NCBI GenBank assembly: GCA_025455885.1
Contig: JALOLR010000008.1
Span: 124,001 to 188,000, forward strand
DNA: 64,000 nt
Direction of reading: 5' to 3'
Source of the DNA: Acidimicrobiales bacterium
GTDB lineage: Bacteria; Actinomycetota; Acidimicrobiia; Acidimicrobiales; Acidimicrobilacustridaceae
Notes under the pieces: model-generated
Told to the model about the DNA's origin: nothing
The model's input: the letters and a program-made list of their open reading frames with translations, nothing else
Databases searched by the model: none
Program-made: the position numbers and the translations under genes
Shown here: in pieces, positions 1 to 7,907 of the stretch
How the letters are laid out: each line of letters begins with the position of its first letter
Position numbering within the stretch: the stretch's first letter is position 1

Positions 1-1341
1 GGGATCGGCCCACCCGAAGGCGATGGTCCCCGCCCGGGCCCGGCCTTCGAAGGCGAACGGCACGCAGACGAACGAGCGGAGGCCAGCGGCGGTGAGGGCG
101 GCGGGGTCCGCCCAGTCGGCCACGTCGGCCACGACCGTCGGTTCGGCGTCCCGGTGCCGGCCACCGGCAACGTCACCCAGCCAACGGCGGGCGGCCCGGT
201 CGCGGGCAGAGGGCTCGTCCGCGCTCCCCTCGGTGTCGACGACGACCGACGGCTCGTCCACGGGATGATGGACGAGGACCGCCCAGGTGGACCCCATGAC
301 GTCGGCCGCATGGCCGGCCAGCTCTGCCACGACGTCGGGCGGTTCGGCCAGCGCCGCGAGCCTCTGACCGAGGTCCGCTATGGCGCGGCTGCGTCGAGCA
401 CGGCGGGCGAGGCGGTCGCGCTGGCGACGGTCCCGGAGCGAGGCCCACGCCACGGCGAGGGCCAGCGCGGCCGTGCCCACACCGATGAGGAGCGGCATGA
501 GCAGGCTCGTCCCACCGGCGCCGTGCGCCACGACCTCGAAGGTCCGACCGGCGACCTCGAACGTCCTGGACGCACCACCGGTCGGCGAGCCGGCCAGGTC
601 CTCGCCGTTCAGCGTCAGGTGGAAACCGTCGAGCTCCGTGGTGTCGACACCCGCGTCGGCCACGAACTCGGCGATCGCGAGCCCGCTGGTGACGAAGCCG
701 ATCGGGGTGCCGTCAGGGGTGCGGACCGCTTGGACGACGGACACGCCCGGGAGGCCTCCCCCCGCCGTCGCGGTGCGATCGGACAGCACCGGCGTGGGCG
801 AGCCTGCCGCCGATTCGGCGGCGCGCCGCCGAATCGGGTCGCCGGCGAGGTCGAACCCCATGACCGCCTGGGTGCCTTCGTTGCGGGGATAGGCGTCGAC
901 CACCACGTAGGAGAGGTCCCGCGGTGTCGCCGGCACGAAGCCCCCGACACCGTCGGTGTCGCGGATCTCCAGTCCGGTCACTGCGGTGAAGCGGGCGCGG
1001 TCGCCTTCGGGCACGACCTGGGCGTAGGCCAACGCCGGATAGCGCGAGTTCTCCACGACCCCGCGGGCGAAGGCTGCGAACTCGTCGCTGTCGACCGTGG
1101 CGTCGACGGCGAGCGAGTCGACGCCCCGGAGGGAGCCCACCACTTCCTCGAAGGCCGTGCTGAGCCGGATGGCGGCCAGCTCGGCGGCCCGTTCGTCGGC
1201 TTGGCGAGCGCCGTCCCGCGCGTCGCCGAAGGCGAGGAGCGTCGCCACGATCCCGAGCGCGACGAGACCGTAGAGCCCGATCGTGCTCGCCGATCGACGG
1301 CGAGTGCCCCGACCCCGTGCCACGGGCACGACGCTAGCCAC
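1..1341 (-). CDS. CHASE-domain membrane sensor with GAF domain, 3' end outside window
   Basis: The minus-strand frame is open from a GTG cluster (1341, 1329, 1323) to the window edge. It encodes a short basic N-terminus, a first membrane segment (about residues 20-37), an extracellular CHASE-like domain (about 40-285) with typical features such as FEEVVGSLRGVDSL and ALAYAQVVPEGDRARF, a second membrane segment (about 295-318), a short linker and a GAF-like domain starting around 345. CHASE domains bind small extracellular ligands. The output domain (histidine kinase, GGDEF or other) lies beyond position 1, so the signalling type is open. Which GTG starts translation is unclear because no strong ribosome binding site is visible. 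The opposite strand has a long open frame here, but its translation shows no domain and it is rejected. Confidence 0.75.
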   Translation of the reverse strand, partial: MASVVPVARGRGTRRRSASTIGLYGLVALGIVATLLAFGDARDGARQADERAAELAAIRLSTAFEEVVGSLRGVDSLAVDATVDSDEFAAFARGVVENSRYPALAYAQVVPEGDRARFTAVTGLEIRDTDGVGGFVPATPRDLSYVVVDAYPRNEGTQAVMGFDLAGDPIRRRAAESAAGSPTPVLSDRTATAGGGLPGVSVVQAVRTPDGTPIGFVTSGLAIAEFVADAGVDTTELDGFHLTLNGEDLAGSPTGGASRTFEVAGRTFEVVAHGAGGTSLLMPLLIGVGTAALALAVAWASLRDRRQRDRLARRARRSRAIADLGQRLAALAEPPDVVAELAGHAADVMGSTWAVLVHHPVDEPSVVVDTEGSADEPSARDRAARRWLGDVAGGRHRDAEPTVVADVADWADPAALTAAGLRSFVCVPFAFEGRARAGTIAFGWADP

Positions 1342-1460
1342 CGCGGCGCGTCGCGCCGGTGGGAGCGGCGGCCGACCGCGGAGCGCGTGGCACCGGCTCC
1401 CCACGAGCTGCCATCGGGAGCCCCTCCCACCGGACAGTGGGTGAGATTGCCGGCGGAGGG

Positions 1461-2303
1461 TCAGGTGCCGGTGTTCAGCGCGCCGACGAGTCCCCCGTCG
1501 ACGCGGAGGTCGCAGCCGGAGACGAACGCCGCCGCGTCCGAGCACAGGAACGCCACGGCGGCGGCGATGTCGCCGGTGAGCCCGGGCAGCACGACGTCGG
1601 GCGGGGTGCGGTCGCCGCCGACCGGGGTCTGTTCGGCCAGCCACGTCTTGATGGGGTTGTGGACCAGTTCGAGCCGGCCCATGGCGGTGTCGATGAGCCC
1701 GGGCGACAGCGACACCACTCGCCCCCCGCGTGCTCCCCAGGTGACGGCGGCGCGTTCGCACAGCCGGATCACACCCCGCTTGGCCAGGCGGTAGGTCGCC
1801 CCGGGTTCGGGCTCGTCGCCCGCGACGGCCCGGAACCGGGACTCGAGGTCGGGGGCGAGGGGGTCGTCGAGCACTGCGTCGACGGCCGGGTCGAACGAAC
1901 CCATGTGCCCGGAGATCGAGGCGAAGCACACCGCCACGCTGCCGGGCACCACGAGCGGGGCGAACGCGTCGAGCAGGCGGGCGGTGGCCACGAGGTCGAC
2001 GTCGAGGATCTCGCGCCAGCCGGCCATGGACGGCGACAGCCCGGCGGTGTGGACGAGACGGTGGCGGTCGCCGAGGTCGGCGGCCCGCGCCGCCAGGTCG
2101 TCGACGACGTGGGGCCGGCCGAGGTCACCGGCCAGCGCGTCGACCGTCGCCGTCGTCGTCGACGAGAGGCCGTCGGCGGTCGTCGCCAGGCGGTCGGGGT
2201 CGACGTCGCACAGCAGCACCGCGTCGACGGAGGGGGCGAGCGCGGTGGCGCAGGCGGCCCCCATCGAACCGGCCCCGCCGGTGACGACCAGGACGTCGGT
2301 CAC
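1461..2303 (-). CDS. SDR-family NAD(P)-dependent oxidoreductase
   Basis: This 280-residue short-chain dehydrogenase/reductase has the nucleotide-binding TGGAGSMG motif near residue 8, an acidic residue after strand 2 (CDVDPD) that favours NAD over NADP, the HTAG variant of the NNAG motif, a catalytic serine in ASISG and the catalytic YRLAK motif. Its length is normal for a classical SDR. It starts inside the end of the upstream dioxygenase-like gene (ATGA overlap at 2300-2303), so the two are translationally coupled and probably act on the same substrate, perhaps a steroid, terpenoid or fatty acid derivative. The substrate cannot be told from sequence. Confidence 0.9.
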   Translation of the reverse strand: MTDVLVVTGGAGSMGAACATALAPSVDAVLLCDVDPDRLATTADGLSSTTTATVDALAGDLGRPHVVDDLAARAADLGDRHRLVHTAGLSPSMAGWREILDVDLVATARLLDAFAPLVVPGSVAVCFASISGHMGSFDPAVDAVLDDPLAPDLESRFRAVAGDEPEPGATYRLAKRGVIRLCERAAVTWGARGGRVVSLSPGLIDTAMGRLELVHNPIKTWLAEQTPVGGDRTPPDVVLPGLTGDIAAAVAFLCSDAAAFVSGCDLRVDGGLVGALNTGT

Positions 2304-3568
2304 CGCCGGGTCACCTCACCGTCGTCGGGTGCGGTGGCGCGCGACGCGGTGGCCGGGTCGCCGACGGCCGCTCGTTCGCGTCGCAGCCGCGCCTGCGCGT
2401 CGCCGGCGTGGTGGTCGCCGGGTCGGGGCGGCAACGTGAAGCCGGTGTACACGACGCGCCGCTCGGCGCTCGTGGGGTGGGTGGAGCGGTGCAGGGCGCA
2501 CGACATGTGCAGGGTGAGGTCGCCGCGCTCGGCCCGCAGGGAGACCTCGGGCAGGCCGAGGCCCTGCCCGACCTGGGAAGCGGCGATGTTCGAGCGGTGC
2601 GAGCCGGCCACGACGTCGAGGCCCCCGTGGGCGGTGTCGACGGGGGTAAGGCAGATGCCGACGGTGATGCCCGAGCAGAACATCGAGTGGCCGCCGCGCT
2701 GGCAGTCCTTGTGCCACGGCAGGCACACGAGGCCCTCCACCGAGTCGACCTTCTTCACGAGCCCCTCGGCGGTGGGGTCGGCGAAGTGCTCGCCGAAGGG
2801 GTCGCCGGGCCGGTGGCCCTCGCCGAGCAGGTCGCCGATGGCCAGGTAGCGAGGGTCGCGCAGAAGGTCGCGCAGGGTGTCGGACTGCTCGGCGAGGTCG
2901 AGGATGCGGCACGGGTACCGCTCCCCCGCCGCGGTGGCCGCCCACCAGGACCGGCCGTCGGCGGGCTCGGCCCGATCGACGGCGCGGGCCAGGTCGGCGT
3001 CGAGGGTGTCGATCTCGTCGGGGTCGAACACGCCGGAGAGCAGGAGGAAGCCGGCTTCGGCGAGGAAGTGCCCGGCCTCCGTCGGCCGTTCGCCGAGGCG
3101 GAAGCGCGGCTCGAGGTCGAGGGGCGAGCCGTCGAGGGCGCGCAGGGTGACGTCGCCGGGCTGATACACCCCGCGGCCGTCGATGGCCGAACGCAGCACG
3201 GCGTCCCAGTCGCAGAACGACGCGGTGGCATCGGCGTCGCCGCCGGCCCGCCCGGCGATGAGCAGGCCGAGCGCCGTGCGCTGCTCGGCGACGAGGTCGG
3301 CGAAGGCGTCGGCGTCGAGCACCACGCCCGGCGTGGCGGGGTCGGCGCCGGGCACGACCTCGAGGGTGTCGTCGCCTCGCTGCAGGGTCCACGTCCGGTC
3401 GTCGACGGTGACGGCCAGCGGCGCCAGGGCGAGGCGGGCGGCGTCGGCGGCGGCCCGCGGACCGTTGCGGGCCAGGGCGTCGCGCCACTCGGTGTCCCAG
3501 AACGTGGCGGCGTCGACCGGGGGGACGGCGCCGGCGGAACGGGTGCGCGTGTCGACCGTCCAGGACAT
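2300..3568 (-). CDS. Phytanoyl-CoA dioxygenase (PhyH)-family protein
   Basis: The C-terminal two thirds look like a non-haem Fe(II)/2-oxoglutarate dioxygenase of the PhyH family: a GFLLLSGVFDPDEID entry helix, an iron-binding WHKDC (HxD) motif near residue 288, a GGLDVVAGSHRSN loop, and a distal histidine followed by ERRVVYTGF. The first roughly 130 residues resemble a small SCP2-like lipid-binding module, which is unusual for PhyH proteins, so a fusion is likely. It is the first gene of a two-gene operon with the SDR. It is divergent from the CMD-TetR operon and shares a 41-bp intergenic region that contains an inverted repeat. Confidence 0.82.
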   Translation of the reverse strand: MSWTVDTRTRSAGAVPPVDAATFWDTEWRDALARNGPRAAADAARLALAPLAVTVDDRTWTLQRGDDTLEVVPGADPATPGVVLDADAFADLVAEQRTALGLLIAGRAGGDADATASFCDWDAVLRSAIDGRGVYQPGDVTLRALDGSPLDLEPRFRLGERPTEAGHFLAEAGFLLLSGVFDPDEIDTLDADLARAVDRAEPADGRSWWAATAAGERYPCRILDLAEQSDTLRDLLRDPRYLAIGDLLGEGHRPGDPFGEHFADPTAEGLVKKVDSVEGLVCLPWHKDCQRGGHSMFCSGITVGICLTPVDTAHGGLDVVAGSHRSNIAASQVGQGLGLPEVSLRAERGDLTLHMSCALHRSTHPTSAERRVVYTGFTLPPRPGDHHAGDAQARLRRERAAVGDPATASRATAPDDGEVTRR

Positions 3569-3580
3569 GTCTGTAAATTA

Positions 3581-3596
3581 GGTCAGATGACTGAAC
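3581..3596. promoter_or_regulatory. Candidate TetR operator (inverted repeat)
   Basis: GGTCAG-ATGA-CTGAAC is an inverted repeat with five of six paired positions, located in the 41-bp gap between two divergent genes. The TetR gene at 4395 is in one of the two operons, and TetR regulators usually bind such sites in their own divergent promoter. The assignment is inference. Confidence 0.45.
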
Positions 3597-3609
3597 AGGG
3601 GGCGGGTTC

Positions 3610-4398
3610 GTGAGCGAGTGGGCTGATCGGGAGGACCGGCTGGGCGATGCCCGGGCGCAGTACGAGCACGTGATGCGCATGCCCGCCCCGGCCCCGATGG
3701 GGGCCTTCGTCGACGCCGGTGTGGTCGGCTTCGTCTTCGGCGAGATGTGGCGCCGGGGCGGGCTCTCCCCCCGCGATCGGCGCTGGATCACCCTGGCGTG
3801 CGTGGGCATGGCCGACGCCGCGGTGCCGATGGAGACCCACACCTATGCCGCCCTGAAGAGCGGGGAGGTGACGGCCGAGGAGCTCGACGAGTTCGTCCTC
3901 TTCTTCGCCACCCAGGCCGGGTGGCCGAAGGGCTCGGCGCTGCTGGCCCACGTCATGGCCGCCATGGGGAAGATCGCCGCGGAGGACGGCGTGGCGATGC
4001 AGCTGCCCGAGTTCGTCCCGTGGGCCGACCCGGTCGACGACGACGAGCGCCGGGCCCGGGGCGCGGCCGCCTACGAAGCCGTGCACGGGGTCGCGGCCCC
4101 GGCGGCGCGCACCGTGTTCGGCGGTCTGGGCGAGCTCGACTTCCTGCACGGCGAGGTGTGGACCCGCGACGAGTTCCTGACCCGTCGCGACCGTCGGCTG
4201 GTCGCCCTCACGTGCAGCGCCGCGCTCGGCGTCGACACCGAGACCACCGCGCTGCTCGCCGCGGCGTTGCGCACCGGCGAGCTGAGCTTCGAGGAGCTCC
4301 AGGAGGTGGTGCTGCACATCGCGGTGTACCTCGGGTGGATCGTGGCCCGCCGCCTCGACCAGCTCCTGGTGGCGGCGGTCGACGAGGAGAGCGCGTGA
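3610..4398 (+). CDS. Carboxymuconolactone decarboxylase (CMD/AhpD-fold) family protein, tandem domains
   Basis: At 262 residues this is about twice a single CMD domain and contains two copies: the first includes LSPRDRRWITLACVGM and the second DRRLVALTCSAALG, each followed by the helix pair typical of the AhpD-like fold. It lacks the CxxC redox pair of AhpD peroxiredoxin reductases, so a decarboxylase-type or structural role is more likely. It starts at a GTG 41 bp from the divergent PhyH gene. Its stop overlaps the GTG of the TetR gene (4395-4398), making an operon CMD-TetR-dehydrogenase. Confidence 0.82.
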   Translation: MSEWADREDRLGDARAQYEHVMRMPAPAPMGAFVDAGVVGFVFGEMWRRGGLSPRDRRWITLACVGMADAAVPMETHTYAALKSGEVTAEELDEFVLFFATQAGWPKGSALLAHVMAAMGKIAAEDGVAMQLPEFVPWADPVDDDERRARGAAAYEAVHGVAAPAARTVFGGLGELDFLHGEVWTRDEFLTRRDRRLVALTCSAALGVDTETTALLAAALRTGELSFEELQEVVLHIAVYLGWIVARRLDQLLVAAVDEESA

Positions 4399-5054
4399 CG
4401 CCGTTCGCGTCGGTCGGCGCGCCGCGCTCGACCCGGGAGCTCTTGGTCGTCACCGCCGAGCGGCTCTTCGCCGAGCGGGGCATCGACGGGGTCTCGGTCC
4501 GCCAGATCACGCTCGAGGCCGGCGTGGCCAACAACTCGGCGGTGACCTACCACTTCGAGTCGAAGGCCGGCCTGGTGCGCGCCATCTTCGAGCACCGGGT
4601 GCCGTACCTGGCCGAACGCCGGCGGCTGTTGTGGGCCCAGTCCCCGCAGGGCGTGCGGGCCGGGGTCGAGGCGTACTTCCTGCCCGTCGCCGAGCTGGCC
4701 GAGGTCCCCGACAGCCACTACATGACCTTCCTCGAACAGCTCGCACTGCACGTCGCGACGGAGCGTTCGTCGAGCCTGCTGCCCGAGGACCTGCGCGCCC
4801 CGTACGTGGCGTACGAGGCCCGCATCGCCGGGTTGCTCGGCGACCTCCCCGAGCCGCTGGTCCACCGCCGGGTGCTCGGCGCGTCGGCGCTGTGCGTCCA
4901 GGTGTGCGCCGCCCGTGAGCGGGCCCGTCACGCCGGTGACGAGCTGCTGCCGGTGGCCCTGCACGTGAACGAGCTGATGGACCTCCTCGTCGGCGTGCTC
5001 ACCGCACCGGTGTCGGACCAGACCCGGGCCGTGCTCGACGGGCTGGCGTCGTGA
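4395..5054 (+). CDS. TetR-family transcriptional regulator
   Basis: The 219-residue protein has an N-terminal TetR helix-turn-helix (residues about 10-55: TRELLVVTAERLFAERG, then VSVRQITLEAGVANNSAVTYHF), and a helical ligand-binding C-terminus. The start is the GTG at 4395, which overlaps the CMD stop codon. Its own stop overlaps the next start. Its position inside an operon with two metabolic genes suggests it represses this operon, and perhaps the divergent PhyH-SDR pair, through the inverted repeat at 3581. The inducer is unknown. Confidence 0.9.
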   Translation: MTPFASVGAPRSTRELLVVTAERLFAERGIDGVSVRQITLEAGVANNSAVTYHFESKAGLVRAIFEHRVPYLAERRRLLWAQSPQGVRAGVEAYFLPVAELAEVPDSHYMTFLEQLALHVATERSSSLLPEDLRAPYVAYEARIAGLLGDLPEPLVHRRVLGASALCVQVCAARERARHAGDELLPVALHVNELMDLLVGVLTAPVSDQTRAVLDGLAS

Positions 5055-5890
5055 CGGACGGGCTGCGCGTCGGGTTCGTCGGGCTCGGCGACCAGGGCGG
5101 TCCGATGGCACGGCGCATCGCCGAGTCGGGCATCCCCACCACGTTGTGGGCCCGCCGGCCCGAGGCGCTCGAGCCGTTCGCCGACACCGGCGCCGGGCTG
5201 GCCGGCTCGCTCGCCGAGCTCGCCGCGGCGAGCGACGTGCTGTGCGTCTGCGTGGTCGACGACGCCGGGGTCGAGGAGGTCCTGGTCGGCGGCGGCGGCG
5301 CCGCCGGATCGCTGCGACCCGGGTCGACGGTCGTCGTGCACAGCACGGTGCACCCCGACACCTGTCGTCGTCTCGCCGCGACGCTGGCCGGCCAGGACGT
5401 GACGGTCGTCGACGCGCCGGTCAGCGGGGGCGGGCAGATGGCCGCCGAAGGGCGCCTGGTGGTGATGGTGGGCTCCGACGACGCCACCCTGGCCCGCATC
5501 CGGCCGATCGTGGCGACCTACGGCGACCCGATCCTGCACATGGGGACGGTGGGGAGCGGCCAGATCGCCAAGCTGGTGAACAACCTGGCCTTCACCGCCA
5601 ACCTGGCCGTGGCCCGGCAGCTCTTCGAGCTGGCCGGCGCCCTCGACGTGGACCTCCCTGCGCTGGCCCGGGCACTGGGCACCGGGTCGGCCCGCACCTA
5701 CGGCCTCGAGCTGCTCGCCGGGCTCGGGTTCGAGTTGGCCCCCCTCGGGCCGGTGGCCGGCCCACTGCTCGCCAAGGACGTGGCGATCGTCGCCGACGTG
5801 GCCCGCGCCGCCGGCGCCCCGGTCGGCCAGCTCGTCGACGTCGCCGACGCCGCCCTCCGCGAGCTCGGCCACCCCCGCGACGATCGCTGA
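5051..5890 (+). CDS. NAD(P)-dependent oxidoreductase, 3-hydroxyisobutyrate dehydrogenase family
   Basis: The 279-residue product has the N-terminal Rossmann motif GFVGLGDQGGPMA, the family signature VDAPVSGGGQMAAEGRL near residue 120, and the catalytic lysine in GQIAKLVNNLAF. Members oxidise beta-hydroxy acids or reduce small aldehydes, such as 3-hydroxyisobutyrate or tartronate semialdehyde. Translation starts at a GTG that overlaps the TetR stop by 4 bp (5051-5054). It is the last gene of the CMD-TetR operon. Confidence 0.9.
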   Translation: MTDGLRVGFVGLGDQGGPMARRIAESGIPTTLWARRPEALEPFADTGAGLAGSLAELAAASDVLCVCVVDDAGVEEVLVGGGGAAGSLRPGSTVVVHSTVHPDTCRRLAATLAGQDVTVVDAPVSGGGQMAAEGRLVVMVGSDDATLARIRPIVATYGDPILHMGTVGSGQIAKLVNNLAFTANLAVARQLFELAGALDVDLPALARALGTGSARTYGLELLAGLGFELAPLGPVAGPLLAKDVAIVADVARAAGAPVGQLVDVADAALRELGHPRDDR

Positions 5891-5910
5891 CACACCCTGC
5901 GCCGCTCCCC

Positions 5911-5922
5911 TAGCGTTCGGAG
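5911..5922 (+). promoter_or_regulatory. -10 box of a probable leaderless promoter
   Basis: TAGCGT at 5911-5916 lies 6 bases before the GTG of the MOSC gene. This TAnnnT spacing is the actinobacterial pattern for transcripts that begin at the start codon. No mapped transcript is available. Confidence 0.5.
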
Positions 5923-6594
5923 GTGCCCCCTCCCCGAGCTGCTGCGACGTCGATCGCGCTGGCGGCGGTGAGTGTGGGACGGCCGACGGTGATCGGCGAG
6001 CGCGGTGGCGAGCCGGTCACGAGCGCCATCGTCAAGCAACGGTTGCCGCCCGGAACCGTGGTGTCGCTGTCGGTGCTGAACCTGGACGGCGACGAGCAGG
6101 CCGACCTGACCGTGCACGGGGGCCCCGACAAGGCCGTGTACGCCTATCCGGCCGAGCACCTCCCCTTGTGGGCCGACGAGCTCGGCGGTCCACTCGGCCC
6201 TTCGCCGTTCGGGGAGAACCTGAGCACCGTCGGGGTGTCCGAGGCTGAGGCGTGCATCGGCGATCGGTGGCACTGGGGCGACGCGGTGCTCGAGGTGTGC
6301 CAACCGCGCTCGCCATGTTTCAAGCTGGCCATGCACCGAGGGCGCGGCGACATGGCCAAGCTGTTCCGCGACAGCGGACGGTCGGGCTGGTACCTCCGGG
6401 TCCTCACGCCGGGTGACGTACCGGTCGACGGGCCCATCACGGTCGCATCGACGCATCCCGCCGGTGTGACCGTCGCCGACACCACTCGGGCCTGGGCCGA
6501 CCGCCATGGCCGCGACCGTGCGCTGCTGGTGGCGGTGGCCGGGCACGACCGCCTGGCCGACGAGTGGCGCCTCCCCCTCCGCGCCCGGCTCTGA
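5923..6594 (+). CDS. MOSC-domain protein (YiiM-like)
   Basis: The 223-residue protein is a single MOSC (molybdenum cofactor sulfurase C-terminal) domain. Visible features are LTVHGGPDKAVYAY, PFGENLSTVG, the acidic IGDRWHWGDAVLEV segment and the conserved cysteine in PRSPCFKLAMH that in this family binds sulfur or molybdopterin. YiiM-like MOSC proteins detoxify N-hydroxylated base analogues through a molybdenum cofactor. It appears monocistronic, with a leaderless-type -10 just upstream, and converges on the HTH/WYL gene. Confidence 0.9.
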   Translation: MPPPRAAATSIALAAVSVGRPTVIGERGGEPVTSAIVKQRLPPGTVVSLSVLNLDGDEQADLTVHGGPDKAVYAYPAEHLPLWADELGGPLGPSPFGENLSTVGVSEAEACIGDRWHWGDAVLEVCQPRSPCFKLAMHRGRGDMAKLFRDSGRSGWYLRVLTPGDVPVDGPITVASTHPAGVTVADTTRAWADRHGRDRALLVAVAGHDRLADEWRLPLRARL

Positions 6595-6622
6595 CCGGGG
6601 TTCGCCCGGAGGCCCTGGGGCT

Positions 6623-7141
6623 TCATCCCCGGTGGAGCCGGGCCAGACGGCGGGCGGCGGCCGCCATCGTCGCTCGGAGCTCGACGGGGAGGAGGACCTC
6701 GATGTCGGGGCCGAGGGCGAGGAGCTCGCGCCGCGCGGTGTCGTAGGAGTCGAAGCGGAAGGTGCCCTCGATCCAGTCGGGACGGTCAGCGGGCGGGGGG
6801 TCGGGGTGAGGTCGCGGCCGCCATCCCTCGGGCCGGCCGTGGACGAGGGCCACCTGCAGTGCACTCGGCGAGAGGCGCACGCGGACCCGTCGGAGCGGAC
6901 CGCGGGTGGCGGACAGGCCGGGCGCCACGGCGGGGTCGGTGTGGCGGAAGGTGTCGAGGAGCTGGAATCCGCCTCCGGGTCCGCGTGTGGCGTACACGGG
7001 GACCCCGGAGGTTGACAGCGTGTCGAGGTCGCGCAGCACCGTGCGCACCGAGACCTGGAGCCGCTCGGCGAGCTCGGCGGAGGTGTGTCGGCGCCCGTCC
7101 TGGAGGGCGAGCACCAGACGGAGGAGGCGGCCGGCGCGCAC
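6623..7141 (-). CDS. HTH/WYL-type transcriptional regulator, short form
   Basis: An N-terminal HTH_11 (residues about 1-60: LLRLVLALQDGRRHTSAELAER, VRTVLRDLDTL, and the wing GVPVYATRGPGGGF) is followed by only about 100 residues. The C-terminal end (DSYDTARRELLALGPDIEVLLP ending in ARRLARLHRG) matches the end of WYL-type regulators. The family is normally about 310-330 residues, and the WYL domain core seems to be missing, so this is a natural short form or the product of an internal in-frame deletion. It starts at a GTG. Function is inferred from the HTH only. Confidence 0.75.
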   Translation of the reverse strand: MRAGRLLRLVLALQDGRRHTSAELAERLQVSVRTVLRDLDTLSTSGVPVYATRGPGGGFQLLDTFRHTDPAVAPGLSATRGPLRRVRVRLSPSALQVALVHGRPEGWRPRPHPDPPPADRPDWIEGTFRFDSYDTARRELLALGPDIEVLLPVELRATMAAAARRLARLHRG

Positions 7142-7264
7142 CGCTCACCCGCCCCGTTCGGGACAACCATCTCGATTCATGCCACATGATGTCATGAATG
7201 AGCGTCCATGATGGTCGGGCGCCACGAGCGCGTGGCCGGTCGACGAGCGGTGAGGAGTGAACGG

Positions 7265-7681
7265 ATGCCTGATCACGTGGAGGGGAGCGGTTCGGCGGAG
7301 GATCCCTGGATCCTGACGACGCCACCGGGGTCGTCGGAGTTCGACGCGTGGCGTGACGAGGAGTCGGATCCGCCGGCACTGAGGATCCGGGTCGGGTCGA
7401 CCACGCTCGCCTACGACCTGCGGTGCATCGACGACCTCCACGCCATGCTCCGGGCGCACGGCGACTGGATGCCGCTCGGCAACGCGGACGAACAGAAGGT
7501 CGCGAAGCCGGGCACGGTCGAGGCGTGGGCCCGGGCGGCCGACAACCCGGTCGGCGGTTGGTACGGGCTGCGCAAGGGCTACCGGGGCCGGTTCGGGAAC
7601 TACGTGCCGCCCGTGCTCGAGGTGATGGGCCTGGCCGAGGTGGAGCACCAGACGCGCAACAACCGCATGCGCGCCCGCTGA
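7265..7681 (+). CDS. Conserved hypothetical protein
   Basis: The 138-residue cytoplasmic protein begins at an ATG (7265) preceded by GAGGAG with 8-base spacing; an upstream in-frame ATG at 7208 lacks such a site. It begins with EDPWILTTPPGSSEF, has a central YDLRCIDDLHAML and AHGDWMPLG, and ends in a basic VEHQTRNNRMRAR. No membrane segment or signal peptide is present. It resembles a small conserved family of unknown function that I have seen in actinobacteria and proteobacteria, but I cannot assign a role. Confidence 0.75.
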   Translation: MPDHVEGSGSAEDPWILTTPPGSSEFDAWRDEESDPPALRIRVGSTTLAYDLRCIDDLHAMLRAHGDWMPLGNADEQKVAKPGTVEAWARAADNPVGGWYGLRKGYRGRFGNYVPPVLEVMGLAEVEHQTRNNRMRAR

Positions 7682-7907
7682 CGGCGAGCGGACCCGCCGG
7701 CGCCGGGAGTTCCCGCGCGCCGCCGCGGCCCGCCGATAGCGACGCTCCGCTGTCCGGTCGGACGCGTGATCTCCAGCGTGCACAGACCGAAGCCGCCATC
7801 ATCGTGCTCGGATGGCTGACCTACGAGGACTTCGTCGCCGTCGCCGTCGTCGGTCATGATCAAGAGCTCAGTCGGCGCGACCATGGCCTGACACGACCCG
7901 ATCGTCC

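Noticed and set aside
154-1794. Long plus-strand open frame opposite the CHASE sensor
   Set aside because: Composition is low-complexity, arginine/glycine/alanine-rich, with no domain. It is a GC-driven shadow; the minus-strand frame has clear CHASE/GAF features.
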